From positions 163,556 to 227,555 of the forward strand of contig NMRB01000026.1 in the NCBI GenBank assembly GCA_002633025.1: a stretch of DNA of 64,000 nucleotides, read 5' to 3'. Positions 42,064 to 53,830 of this stretch are shown here, piece by piece. The notes under the pieces were generated by a model that saw only the letters and a list, made by a program, of their open reading frames with translations, had not been told where the DNA came from and searched no databases. Position numbers and translations under genes: made by a program. This DNA comes from Notospermus geniculatus. Its lineage: Eukaryota > Nemertea > Pilidiophora > Heteronemertea > Lineidae. Numbering within the stretch: the stretch's first letter is position 1; each line of letters begins with the position of its first letter.

Positions 42064-44037
42064 AGATGATATTCCTGTCTCATGTAGAGATGTTCATTCC
42101 TGCAAGCTGTCACCATACCACTGTAATTAACCAGCTCCATCATAACTTGATATAAAACCAATCGATTTTGTGCTCTTTAACAGTACATTAAGTATATGAT
42201 ACAACAGGTTCTAGTGTTTTAATGTCATCCGCATGTGATGTACTATAGACACGAGACTTTGAATACAGCAGGAATTCCGATACTTTACCATAAAACACAT
42301 TCTGGACTAGGCGAACCAGGGGCGGATCCAGGAATTGGGGAAAGGGGGCGCCCTGTGCTGGGAACATTGAAATCTGCAGTGAACTGCAGAATTTCATGGT
42401 CGATTTTACAGATTTGTGGCTACAAATGCGACCACACAATATGCGACCAGTTCTGGCAAGAAAACCAATCGCATGTTGCTCTCAGTTTGGCAAGTTGAAA
42501 ACATTATGTTCGTTGTCAATTTCAGTTTGTCTGTTTATTATGAAATCTAAAACAACCTATTTCTTGCATTCCCTCCTGGTGTTATCTTCGTTTGTTGATG
42601 CTCACCTTCTACATGTTCTAAGCGACATGCGACTGCTTTTGCCAGAACCAGTCACATATTGGATGCTGATGATGAATAAAAACAAATAAAATCCTTTGCT
42701 TCCTTTCTGTCATACATTGCACTTATATTCCACAGAACTTTTCAAACATTCTGTGAACATCTTTTTTAAAATCAGATTGACAACCAGTGGCAACCTCTCA
42801 CAATAATTAAATTCCCACAGTCGACTTTTACCCGACACATCCACATCACTTTAATAATGACTTTCATTCTTGACGTCAATTCTCTCACAAAAGACAAATT
42901 CATCACACAGCGCCGACGAGAAAAACATCGTTTGAAATTTTTCTTAGGATGGTTACTCCGATGAAAATTACAATCTTTAATTCAATACAGCCTGACGTTA
43001 GGCTCTCTAGTCACTGAGCTTCAAGTTTTTCACAAACAGCATGAAATGAATTTACCACCATGTGTATTTCTTATACTGAAATGTACATGCTTCAGTGCAA
43101 CTTAGGATGAAATTGACAAACCCATCAGACGCTATTGTAGCTGGTGTGTTTAATTACAATTCTGATGAAGATGGCGGATGCAAGAAAAAACATCGTCTTG
43201 AGCTGAACCTGGAGCAGACAGAGACCTGTGATAGGGACTCCATTAACTGGCAGCAGACATACAAATTCACGTCTGTGATATGAGAAAATGTGTCTGTTAG
43301 CCATGTCACAGACATAAAACTTGCAGAAATGAGCTAGACTGCATAGATTTTTGTTCAAAGACATGGTTCGCAGAGACCTCTCACTGAAATTTCCGTATGT
43401 GCGTTATGAGCTTTAGGAAAACACTTCTGTTGCCAAAATCATCAGACATCTAGAGCTAATTTACCATGTTTACCATCAGAAGTTTTGAGTAAATATGGAC
43501 TGCCTACTCGGGGAGTTAGTAAGCCATCAACTGCGTATTTCACTACATTCAAAGATGGACCGTAATAAAATATCCATGAGGTGTTGGGAAGGAGTGACAA
43601 AACACGTTTAAGATGCACAGACAGCACCTTGAAATTGACATCCAACTTTACAGGTGACCAGGACTGATGCTGAGCATCAACGATGAGCCAGCAGACAACA
43701 TCCACTTTAATCATTTTTTCAAAATAATCACCTCTCATCCATTCGAAACGTGAACTAATTTTTAAAACTTTCAATTACATTCTGACATGATCTTTTTCCA
43801 CGGGACTTCATAAATTTTTTCAATTACTGTCATGCGCAATCGCTTGAGGAATATTACACCACCGAACGTCTGTCCACGAGAAAAATCCAATTTATTTCCG
43901 TTCCCGATCATTTCCCAAACCGTACGACAATCAATCATGTTTTGAATAACGCAGGAGGACGCGCCACGTCGCTGGCCTTCCGGGGGTTTCCTCACCACGG
44001 GAGTAAATTGTTCTGTGTTACTGGCGACAGGAAAAAC
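42064..44037. other. No recognised feature apart from a MITE B fragment
   Basis: A one-ended family B copy sits at about 42316-42480. The rest shows no exon or element I can name. Confidence 0.4.
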
Positions 44038-45311
44038 ATATGCCATCTGACGAGGATACGGGAAATCATGACAAGATAGAAACTGTACAACCTTTGATGG
44101 TAGCAGTAAAAAAATATTGCGTTGAGAGTGAACTGAGTGCAAAATACAGCATTAAGCTGCATTTACCAGACATCTGGAATGCGGTAAACGGGATGCGGAA
44201 GCGATATGTTGTATGTGAAAATGCATAGCATATACCGCTTCCGCGTCTGTATTCCAGGTGTCCGGTAAACGCAGCTTCACTGGCTAAAAAAGACAGTGTG
44301 CAATGGCTCATTGTGACGTCACTTTTTACCGCCATGCTGACGTCGACGACAAAGTGTGCCATGTCAGATCACATCATGGTTGAAGTCATATACACTCCAC
44401 TTGCTCCGATGAACCCGCCGCCTCTTGGTCATGAGTCTGATGTTCAACTACTGCACCGCTGCCCTAACTTTCCCTTGTCATTATACTACAGTGACAGACT
44501 CATTATGAAAGACTGACGTCATGGCATTCTGACCAAACCTATCTTCACAGATACCATTTACATGCTGAAATACACAGTAGTAGCACAATACAACCCCAGG
44601 AATACAACAAACAGTCTACATGTCCATTGATACTGATCCCATAATAACATCTAGTATCTTCGAATGACCCTATCATTTGTCAGAAACACATCATTCATAT
44701 CCATAGGGAACCATCATCCAGACGTCTAGAATACCAACACGGCCTCGCCACTTAGGGACACCGGAACTGAGCATCAATCCTCTGAAACCGTAACAGGTGA
44801 ATAGCAAATGGCCCTTTATCTCTTCGCCTTAGGACAGTGCATCCATCGTCTTTGGCAGATGGATCATTCGCTAAGGAAACGTCTAATTCAGGGACAAAGA
44901 TGATCGGTTACTTTATATCTTCCTGAGATTGCGAACTCGGAAGAGACGGACGTGAATACCTAACGATCATCACTGATTGGATGGTTATCCTGTTGAAGCT
45001 ACCCAATCACAATCAACCAATCATCCAATGTTAACCTGAACACGAGAAACACCAGAAAGGCTCGCTAGGCCCTATTTCTTAGATACATTAGAACCTTCAT
45101 TGGCGGACACCTCTGCCAGGAGGACACCTCTCTGTTGACACTGAAGTTTGGTCTCAAACAGGTCATTTGAGATTCTATAATCAGGACACCTCTCAATCAC
45201 GGACAGCCAAAAGGTAGTAGAGAGCGACCACTAAGGTGGGAGACAGGGCTAATAAAGGTAGTAGACAGGTACACCAAAGGTGCTGCTCCACTTGCGAATT
45301 TTCCTGTTCGA
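44038..45311. repeat. Tandem duplication of about 1.4 kb, copy 1
   Basis: TGCCATCTGACGAGGATACG starts at 44041 and 45451; the copies stay nearly identical to GCGAATTTTCCTGTTCGA (45311 and 46735). A palindromic element (44147-44280) lies inside. The minus-strand frame shared by both copies ends at the duplication edge and matches no family I know. Confidence 0.88.
44147..44280. mobile_element. Palindromic element inside the 1.4-kb duplication, copy 1
   Basis: Left AAGCTGCATTTACCAGACAT pairs with right GTGTCCGGTAAACGCAGCTT; inner GCGGAAGCGATATGTTGTAT pairs with GCATATACCGCTTCCGC. Its counterpart is at 45556-45688. Confidence 0.7.
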
Positions 45312-45447
45312 GATTTCTTGGAACCCGCGCATGCGCACTTTTCTGGTAGGCAAAACAACGCAAAGTGATTGTTCAAGAGATACGAATTTGCCCCACTCAC
45401 GCACTGTGTCCCCAAAACCTGCGCGAGATTGCCTACCAGATGTAACA

Positions 45448-46735
45448 TATGCCATCTGACGAGGATACGGGAAATCATGACAAGATAGAAACTGTACAAC
45501 CTTTGATGGTAGCAGTAAAAAAATATTGCGTTGAGAATGAACTGAGTGCAAAATACAGCATTAAGCTGCATTTACCAGACATCTGGAATGTGGTATACGG
45601 ATGTGGAAGCAATATGTTGTATGCGAAAATGCATGGCATATACCGCTTCCGCGTCTGTATTCCAGGTGTCCGGTAAACGCAGCTTCACTGGCTAAAAAAG
45701 ACAGCGTGCAGTGGCTCATTGTGACGTCACTTTTTACCGCCATGCTGACGTCAACGACAAAGTGTGCCATGTCAGATCACATCATGGTTGAAGTCATATA
45801 CACTCCACTTGCTCCGATGAACCCGCCGCCTCTTGGTCATGAGTCTGATGTTCAACTACATGTATACTGCACCGCTGCCCTAACTTTCCCTTGTCTTTAT
45901 GCTACAGTGACAGACTCTTATGAAAGACTGACGTCATGGCATTCTGACCACACCTATCTTCACAGATACCATTTACATGCTGAAATACACAAGTAGTATA
46001 GTAGCACAATACAACCCCAGGAATATACAACAAACAGTCTACTTGTCCATTGATACTGATCCCATAATAACATCTAGTATCTTCGAATGACCCTATCATT
46101 TGTCAGAAACACATCATTCATATCCATAGGGAACCATCATCCAGATGTCTAGAATACCAACACGGCCTCGCCACTTAGGGACACCGGAACTGAGCGTCAA
46201 TCCTCTGAAACCGTAACAGGTGAATAGCAAATGGCCCTTTATCTCTTCGCCTTAGGACAGTGCATCCATCGTCTTTGGCAGATGGATCATTCGCTAAGGA
46301 AACGTCTAATTCAGGGACAAAGATGATCGGTTACTTTATATCTTCCTGAGATTGCGAACTTGGAAGAGACGGACGTGAATACCTAACGATGTGGATAAAA
46401 TCATCACTGATTGGACGGTTATCCTGTTGAAGCTAGCCAATCAAAATCAACCAATCATCCAATGTTAACCTGAACACGAGAAACACCATAAAGGCTCGCA
46501 AGGCACTATCTTGGAACCTTCCTTGGCGGACACCTCTGCCAGGAGGACACCTCTCTGTTGACACTGAAGTTCGGTCTCAAGCAGGCCATTTGAGATTCTA
46601 TAATCAGGACACCTCTCAATCACGGACAGCCAAAAGGTAGTAGAGAGCGACCACTAAGGTGGGAGACAGGGCTAATAAAGGTAGTAGACAGGTACACCAA
46701 AGGTGCTGCTCCACTTGCGAATTTTCCTGTTCGAA
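45448..46735. repeat. Tandem duplication of about 1.4 kb, copy 2
   Basis: Second copy, separated from the first by about 136 unrelated bases (45312-45447). Its right end abuts a MITE family A fragment at 46725-46820. Confidence 0.88.
45556..45688. mobile_element. Palindromic element inside the 1.4-kb duplication, copy 2
   Basis: Same element as 44147-44280, carried by the duplication, with about ten differences concentrated in the left arm. Confidence 0.7.
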
Positions 46736-46807
46736 TTGGTTTTCAATGGGCAATTTACCATTGATGGTTTCCTTGTGGCTTATGCCGAGACCAACGACAG
46801 AAACCAC

Positions 46808-47012
46808 TGCCAATGGGAGACTTTCCTGGCTGCCGTTAGAGGCCGCCTGTTAGCGGTCCTAGAACGTCACAAAATTTGACATCAGAGACGTAAGCCATGT
46901 CATTACAGATGACGTTGTGGCGTGCACTTCTTCTCTGTGACGTCAAATTCCATGACGTTCTAGGACCGCTAACTGCTGGCGGCCTCTAACGGCAGGAAAG
47001 ACTCCCACTGCC
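46808..47012. mobile_element. Palindromic MITE family C (GGGAGACTTTCCTGGCTGCC ends)
   Basis: The left arm GACTTTCCTGGCTGCCGTTAGAGGC pairs with GCCTCTAACGGCAGGAAAGAC; the inner GCGGTCCTAGAACGTCA pairs with TGACGTTCTAGGACCGC. About 205 bp. A one-ended relative at 49168-49310 keeps CTGCCGTTAGAGG and AACGTCATGGAATTTGACGTC. Confidence 0.75.
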
Positions 47013-47439
47013 AAGACAGCCAACTTGCCAGGAAATTCCCTGTGCAGCAGCACTTTTAAGAGAACCTGCAACAGACAAGAAATGTGTGATGTGGAAAATG
47101 ACAGATTAGGACTGATCCTAATCCCTCAAACACGGCGAAAGCGACAAGAGAACGCCATCATGGATCCTACACGGTACATGATCCTACACGGCTCATGATC
47201 AAAGGAGGAATATTTACCATAATAAGGTCTCGTGTAAATAGCCAGCCGGACATCAAAGATCAACAACAAGAGAGCCGGTTGACTACATGTCGCTTTGCAG
47301 CCATCGCTAGCTCAAGGTCAATGATCATGAAACCAACAAGCCTTGATCTGTCATGTCAAGAAACATGGTTAGAGCATCTGCTGTCCACCATGGTGAAGAG
47401 ATCTCCAACACCAAAGTTGTAACACTGGTTGACAAGACA

Positions 47440-47800
47440 GACTGACTGACCTTGGATGACCTTGAAAACATTTGACCTTGTGAAATCAGAGGTCAAAGAA
47501 GTCAGAGGTCAAAGACTTCACAGCAAGGCCAGCATTGGATAGGTCTGAGACCCTGACCTTGAGAGCTGAAGGTCAAATGCTTGACCTTGCATAGGGATAA
47601 TCCCCACCACATTGACCATGAAAACATTTGGGCTTGTAATGTCAGAGGTCAAAGACAACACACCAGCAAGACCAACATTGGACGGGTCTGACACACTGAC
47701 CTTGAGAGCCGAAGGTCAAATATTTGACCTGGCAAAGGGATAAACCCCACCACACTGACCTTGAAAGGTCAAGGTCTTACACTGACATGGTTGAGGTGAG
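47440..47800. repeat. About 180-bp duplicated block rich in AGGTCA/TGACCTTG
   Basis: Two and a half copies of GTCAGAGGTCAAAGAC, ACACTGACCTTGAGAGC and GAAGGTCAAAT; at least a dozen AGGTCA half-sites. Confidence 0.7.
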
Positions 47801-48467
47801 TGACCTCAGACAAACAAGGGACCAAATCCCTTGAGTCTAAGCAGAACACTTCCAATACCAATTGCGCCAATCAACATGCCATCCTCACGTCACGTTCCCG
47901 ACGATTATTTCCACGGTGACAAGGAGTAATGTGATTTAGAGGAACATCTGACCGACATGAGCCGGGTGAGATTATACAGACATACACGTGGGAAGGATTT
48001 GTCAAGGGGGATGAAAGCACTGGTCTTCATCTCTTAAGACCAAGGTTTCTTAGGCCGTGTATCCATAGGCTGTCTCCTTGTGGCATGAACCATTGATTTG
48101 CTTACTGGCCGTTCCCATAGGGGGCACAAGGCCAGGTCTTATTGTCCTAGAACGGCTCAAGTCCATGGAGCAAGGGAACATGCCACAAGCGAAGAGTCTG
48201 TGGATACGCAGCCTTACAAAGAATAGGAGCTGTCAGTAGTTGACCAATAGGAGTCACTTCTGTCCACTTCAACGCCTAGCAGACCCATTCACGGTTGACT
48301 GGGCAGAAATCAAGAGAATTTTATATTGTATTGGTCCGCTAGATCTTTGCTGCCATCTTTTGGCGATAAGTGCGACTGACGGTTCCTGTTGAGGACAAAG
48401 CGTCAAACACGTCAAATATGGCATTATGGCTTTTATTGGCAACATTGGGCGTATTCAATGTATAGCA

Positions 48468-48590
48468 GGAGGAAACAAGAGTGGCCAGAAAAAACTCTGC
48501 TGTTGAAGAGAGTCACACTTTGAACAGGGATCAAATCAGGAACCTCAGAGGTGACAGTGCTGATTTCCACTACACCACTTTGACACCCCA
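48468..48590 (-). mobile_element. tRNA-derived SINE, degenerate
   Basis: AGGAGGAAACAAGAGTGGCC, then CACTTTGAACAGGGATCAAAT and GGAACCTCAGAGGTGACAGT follow the same order as the SINE at 40614-40758. Confidence 0.55.
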
Positions 48591-49304
48591 ACAATCAAGG
48601 TCGTCGCGGACACAGATTGAAGTCACTCTCACTTTCAAACTCATCCTAATGTAACGACTCAAAAAGCTAGCAACGGAGTAGTTAAATAGCAGCTCATTTT
48701 TTTCCACCAGACATTGATCGCTGCAGTACCCCTTCCTGCTATGATTCACCCAGCACAAACAACCCTGAGCAACTCCCGCACCTAATCCAGCAACGTCGTA
48801 GATTCTTGTTACTCATGTCGACCAGCATAATTGACATCTTGATATATGTTCTGATTCGTCGGTGATTCTGATTGGTCCACGCTTCATGCGCACAATGGAC
48901 AAGATGAAGAGGTATGAAAGAACGTTGTGTACGATTCTGACGGCATTCTTCTGTGGTTGAGAGCTTTCTGAAGACTTATAAGATCTCGTCCAATCAAAAA
49001 TAATCAGGATCGAAGCAGCGATGTGTGTTTGATCCCTGTCACATGTCAGTTTCCGTAACCATCAACCTGTTAGATGAAAGTAGCACCTGTCGCAGTGGTG
49101 GATTGTTGGAGAGCTGGCTGTGAATGTGAGCAATGGTGAAACAGAATTATAAGGTCAATGAAACAGTGAACGGGAGACTTTACTGCCGTTAGAGGTCGCC
49201 ACCAGTTATCTGTCATGGAACGTCATGGAATTTGACGTCACAGAGAAGAAATGCACGCCATGATGTCATCCATAATGACGTGGATGCCATCACGTGGTGC
49301 AATC

Positions 49305-49500
49305 ACGCTTGTCCCCCTGTGCGCCCACAAAATTGTGCAGAGGAGCTCGATTGACCATGCTCCTCGTCATCCTTGAAGTTCGGGCACGGGTGTGAACAGC
49401 TCTCCTTCACGAGTGTGAACAGCTCTCCTCGAGCCTTTGTGGAGCTCAACTTACTGAGCTCCTGCAGATTTCAAATGTGAAGCACTGTGACACCAAATTT
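49305..49500. repeat. Dispersed repeat D (GAGGAGCTC / CTCCTCG arms), copy 1
   Basis: GCAATCACGCT, GCGCCCACAAAATTG, GAGGAGCTC, CCTTGAAGT and GAACAGCTCTCCTCGAGCCT recur in order at 53640-53830. Short inverted arms suggest a non-autonomous element. Confidence 0.65.
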
Positions 49501-49519
49501 TGTGATGTTCTGGGACACC

Positions 49520-49655
49520 AGAGGACCTAGAGAAGACCTGCACTGTCAAAGAGAGTTGGCTTTTCTATCACATGAAGACTGGGTCTGACTGGGGATTGAA
49601 CGTGGAACCTCAGATTTGACGGGGGCCGTTTTCAACTGCACCACTCTTAACAGCT
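49520..49655 (-). mobile_element. tRNA-derived SINE, degenerate
   Basis: CTGCACTGTCAAAGAGAGTT, CACATGAAGACTGGGT, GGGGATTGAACGTGGAACCT and TGCACCACTC align in order with the copy at 40614-40758. Confidence 0.6.
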
Positions 49656-51076
49656 CCATGGATCATCAAAGTCACTATCTCCTGTCTGTCATATGAACAC
49701 GATGACAATCACTGATGGAAGATCTGGTTTCCTCCTGCATGACACCACAGTCAATGGCTCCATTTTTGATCGAAACCAGATATACCCACTGGATTACATT
49801 ACCGCAAACAGTAGAAAAATTGCCAACCCCCCAACGTCGTCTCCCTGACAGAAACCAATCAGAGCTGAGTGATATCATATCATCCATAGCCTCCCGAGAG
49901 AGTTAAAACACCAATAATACCACATCGTTTTTTAACCGTTCTAGAATCACAAACTGACTCGGTGAAAATGAATAGTAAAACCGCGACAAACGATCGAGGA
50001 ATCATCATAAATCTGTGACTCACAGTCTTACGAAAACGAACGAATCTTTTCTTTCCAAACCACCTGCGAACGATGATGGATTGAAATGAAGCCGTATTAT
50101 GACTCAGTTGAGAAAAATCAGATTTGCCGTTTTACACATTTGTTTGCAAAGATAAGCTGCAGAGGAACAATTCTTACCAAAGTTGATGAGGCTGACAGTA
50201 AAGATATAAATTCATGAACAAAATGCACTGATAATGTTGGCATTGCTCGTACACATTCATGTCTGTAGATTGGAAATCATGTCGGTGAGCCATACCATGT
50301 CGCAGACATAAAACTGTCAGAGGTGAGGTGGCACACATGGGTAACCATGGAGGTTCTTCACTGACGTCACAACGGTCACGTGACTGCATGTTGGCCCTCA
50401 AATGGCTGGCGACGATGTAAAAAAATTCACGTCATGACATTTTAATGTCACGATCTGTGTGTTGATGCTGTGTTCATGCCGTGACATCGCTTGCCATTTT
50501 GACGGCCAATATGGTGGCATTGTGTCGTCATGGAAATGTGACGTCACGTGAAGAACCTCTTTTAGATGGGCGTTTGAGTTTATTTTGAGAAAATGAACTG
50601 GTTCACTGCATGGTCCAAAGATGACGTCACACCAGACAATGGAGCTCCAACTTCAATGAGGACATCGAAATAAACCAAGTTTTCTCATTCCTGCACTTTA
50701 CCAGTAAGCCACCGGCCATTTACCTAAATTAAAATCAGACCAAATAATCTCTTAAGATAAAGAAGAAAATCTCTCCAACAAGATTATTAGTTGAGATAAC
50801 TGAGCCCACGAACACGATTCATAAACGTCAAAATAACATGGTTACTGACATTTAGAAAATTGGCCGTTGCCATGGGATACGCAGATTAAACAGTAAATTT
50901 ATCTAATTAAGTTCTCCATCAGATGTAAATCGATGGATGGACAAACATGCCACGATAAAGTTCAGGAGAAATTGTTAAATTGATTCTAAAAGTGCTTCGT
51001 GAAGGTTTTAGATTACCACTCTGTTCAGTCTAGGAGTTTCACTGGCAGCCATCTTGCCAAAATTAGGTCGTCGTCA
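49656..51076. other. No gene recognised; one palindromic element
   Basis: Apart from the element at 50350-50559 I see nothing I can name up to the N gap. Confidence 0.4.
50350..50559. mobile_element. Palindromic MITE (GAGGTTCTTCACTGACGTCAC ends)
   Basis: Ends GAGGTTCTTCACTGACGTCA and GTGACGTCACGTGAAGAACCTC pair; inner words GGCCCTCAAATGGC and GCCATTTTGACGGCC also pair. About 210 bp. TGACGTCA-type (CRE-like) sequences sit in both arms. Confidence 0.75.
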
Positions 51077-51211
51077 NNNNNNNNNNNNNNNNNNNNNNNN
51101 NNNNNNNNNNNNNNNNNNNNNNNNNNNNNNNNNNNNNNNNNNNNNNNNNNNNNNNNNNNNNNNNNNNNNNNNNNNNNNNNNNNNNNNNNNNNNNNNNNNN
51201 NNNNNNNNNNN
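51077..51211. other. Assembly gap (135 N)
   Basis: A run of unresolved bases directly adjoining the 40-bp satellite, so the gap probably hides more of the array. Confidence 0.95.
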
Positions 51212-51532
51212 GGCTCTCTATGGGCAACTCACCCATAGAAATCAACAAGTTGGCCCTGTATGGGTAACTCACCCATAGAAATCACCAAGTTGGCTCTCTA
51301 TGGGCAACTCACCCATAGCAATCAACAAGTCGGCTCTCTATGGGTAACTCACCCATAGAAATCAACAAGTTGGCTCTCTATGGGCAACTCACCCATAGAA
51401 ATCACCAAGTTGGCTCTCTACGGGCAACTCACCCATAGCAATCAACAAGTCGGCTCTCTATGGAAAACTCACCCATAGAAATCAACAGGCTGGCTCTCTA
51501 TGGGCAACTCACCCATAGAAATCAACAAGGCA
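51212..51532. repeat. 40-bp satellite derived from MITE family A end
   Basis: Eight units of GGCTCTCTATGGGCAACTCA plus CCCATAGAAATCAACAAGTT. The sequence equals the sub-terminal part of MITE A (GTTGGCTCTCAATGGGCAATTCA), and the sequence after the array (GTGTCATTGGTC, AAACCAAACAATG) is MITE A interior. Confidence 0.88.
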
Positions 51533-52669
51533 GTCACTGTGTCATTGGTCACTGGTAAAGTTGTATTGTAAGGAAACCAAACAATGAACTCCATGACCTA
51601 ACTCTGGGTTGATATCCGTACTGAAAGGGTTAACTGTCTGTATTGAATTTTGTAGATAAGTAACGCTGTGGATGGGACTCTAGGGACATTACAGTTGTAA
51701 ATTCATGATGATGGGATAGACAGAGACCATGGCGGTCCGTCTGGCCTGGGCTGAAATGTCTCATGGGTAAAACAACTGAGACTGAAGCTTGTTTGGCAAA
51801 TATGTGCTCTTTGATGATGATAACCCAACGAGGATAGCTGCATCTGAGAAAAGATGGTGACATCACCAGGTAGATGTGAGCCTTGTTTTGGTGTTTACAG
51901 TCTCCCCCCCTTCCCCAATACATCAGTCACATTTTAGCCATTAACAGTATGTTATTATGAAGATCTTAAAAACGCTGTAATGTCAAAAGTACATGGTTAC
52001 TTTGTCTGAGCGAAGACGCAAAAACAGAACCATCTCAGGTTTTAGGCAAAGTTTCAGACCTGGCTGTGTTTTGTCTGTTGGAGAGAGTGATTCGCTCCGA
52101 CTGAGTGATCTTGTTCCATCGCAGATGGTCAACATAATGATATCAATCGACAACCGTCTGATCACCTTCTGGTCTGGTTGGTTGAAAGTACATTACCGGA
52201 CGGAGTGAGACAAAACCTAGAGAAATGTACACTCCCCAAAGGCTGTTCGTTCTATTCATTTGACACTCACTGTTAATGCTATGATTTCTCCTTCAAGTCA
52301 AGAGTGCCCAAACCCGCTGGACCATGCTTCCCAAAGGCCATCAAATAACGTGGTACAAAGACGTCTATTATATGTTATCGAATTACGATACAATTGCATA
52401 TTCCAGTGGCGTACAGTGTCTTATATCCTTTGAGAATCGACCGACCGCGACGGTTAGGGAGAACTTCCTCAGCGTGTAGCGATCAGTTGGACCCTGAAAT
52501 TATCGTCATCTTATTTGATTTCTTATTTTCTGGCTTGATTCTTTATCAAATTTGTCTTCCCTGTTTCTCACATTATGACTCAGTCGTGCTGTCAATTTGG
52601 GTCCGCGGAGTGAGCCGTGGACTTCAGGGAATATGCGGTTTCATATCAAAGTATGGGGAGTAGGTCAAT

Positions 52670-52832
52670 AGACATCATGCGAAAGTCGGCCATGACAGCT
52701 CAGAAGGGGTAAACAAACCTTGGCCTGGTGCATTTGTACAGTTGGCTCCTGTGCTTACGGTCTGTATAATGCACTAGGCCCAGGTTTGTTTACCCCTTCT
52801 GGCCTGTCATGGCCAACTTTCGTAGGATGTCT
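52670..52832. mobile_element. Palindromic MITE (AGACATC-TGCGAAAGT ends)
   Basis: Left GCGAAAGTCGGCCATGACAG pairs with right GGCCTGTCATGGCCAACTTTCG; inner AGAAGGGGTAAACAAACCTT pairs with GGTTTGTTTACCCCTTCT. About 163 bp. Confidence 0.8.
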
Positions 52833-53639
52833 GTGACCACTAGTGAAGTGCACCTGTTCCAGGTTCTGTAACGGTAAAGGCAAATTGACACAATCAGAAC
52901 CCCACAACCTGAAATTGAACCCGGGACTTATGGCCACCAAATCTAATAGCACTATGTCAATTCTATACATGTACTGTGTACCTGCAATTTCAGACTTACT
53001 TCTCCAAGAACCCAACTCAAAGCTTCAGGACGAACCTTAGGGCTTCACCTCAGATGTACGTCTGACAAAAATGTTGAACTTTTCTGATCCCAGCACTTAT
53101 GACGGCAACCTAAGGCAGAGCTGGGGACACACGCTCCAAACAGCTGAACTAAAGGATTAATCAACGTCCTTATAAGACTTCGGAACGCTTTTACCAAACT
53201 TACAAGGTTTCCTCTGGCAAATATCTCTATTTGAGTATCCCTCGACTGAAGATATCATCACCTCTCAGTAGAAGTAATATCTGAGAGAGTCAACACTTGA
53301 TCTCATATACGGAGAAGCAAACACGAATGTACCACCACGATTAAGCTAGCTAGCGGTCTCATCTCGAACGCCACAGAGCTTCGATCACACAAAACGATTG
53401 CTATTTGGAGATGATTATAGTTCAAAGCAACATTATAACTCCACCAACACAAAAAATATCCTTTGATGTCAAGAAGGAGATTTTTACTGTAATGATATTT
53501 CGGAGACTTTTCCTTTCTATATGCGATTCTGGTAAACGATCTTTGAACATGGATCAGCCCTCATCAATGTTTTTCTGGATCTTTTCGTAATAGGAATGGA
53601 TCCAAAGCCATTGGAACAACATTGGTGACACAACGTCAC

Positions 53640-53830
53640 GTAAGACGGGCGCAATCACGCTCGCGCCCCTGCGCACCCACAAAATTGCACCGAGGAGCTC
53701 GGGCCGCGCTCCTCGGCATCCTTGAAGTAACTGACCATCAAATTTCACGAGTATGAACAGCTCTCCTCGAGCCTTTGAGGAGCTCAACTGATTGAGCTCC
53801 TGCAGATTTCAAACCTGAAGCACTGAGTGT
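53640..53830. repeat. Dispersed repeat D, copy 2
   Basis: GCGCAATCACGCTCGCGCCC, CACCCACAAAATTGCACCGAG and CAGCTCTCCTCGAGCCTTTG match copy 1 at 49305-49500. Confidence 0.65.

Larger units (their letters stand above)
47013..49519. other. Non-coding stretch with receptor-half-site repeats and old elements
   Basis: Holds the AAGGTCA array at 47440-47800, a SINE at 48468-48590, a MITE C fragment at 49168-49310 and a repeat at 49305-49500 shared with 53640-53830. No exon recognised. Confidence 0.45.

Noticed and set aside
43771-44142. Minus-strand frame MHSVHSQRNIF..., also present near 45249-45551
   Set aside because: The copies share the same start only because of the 1.4-kb duplication and diverge exactly at its edge; no homology.
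53554-53787. 77-codon minus frame with hydrophobic stretches
   Set aside because: It lies largely in dispersed repeat D, which recurs at 49305-49500 without an open frame.
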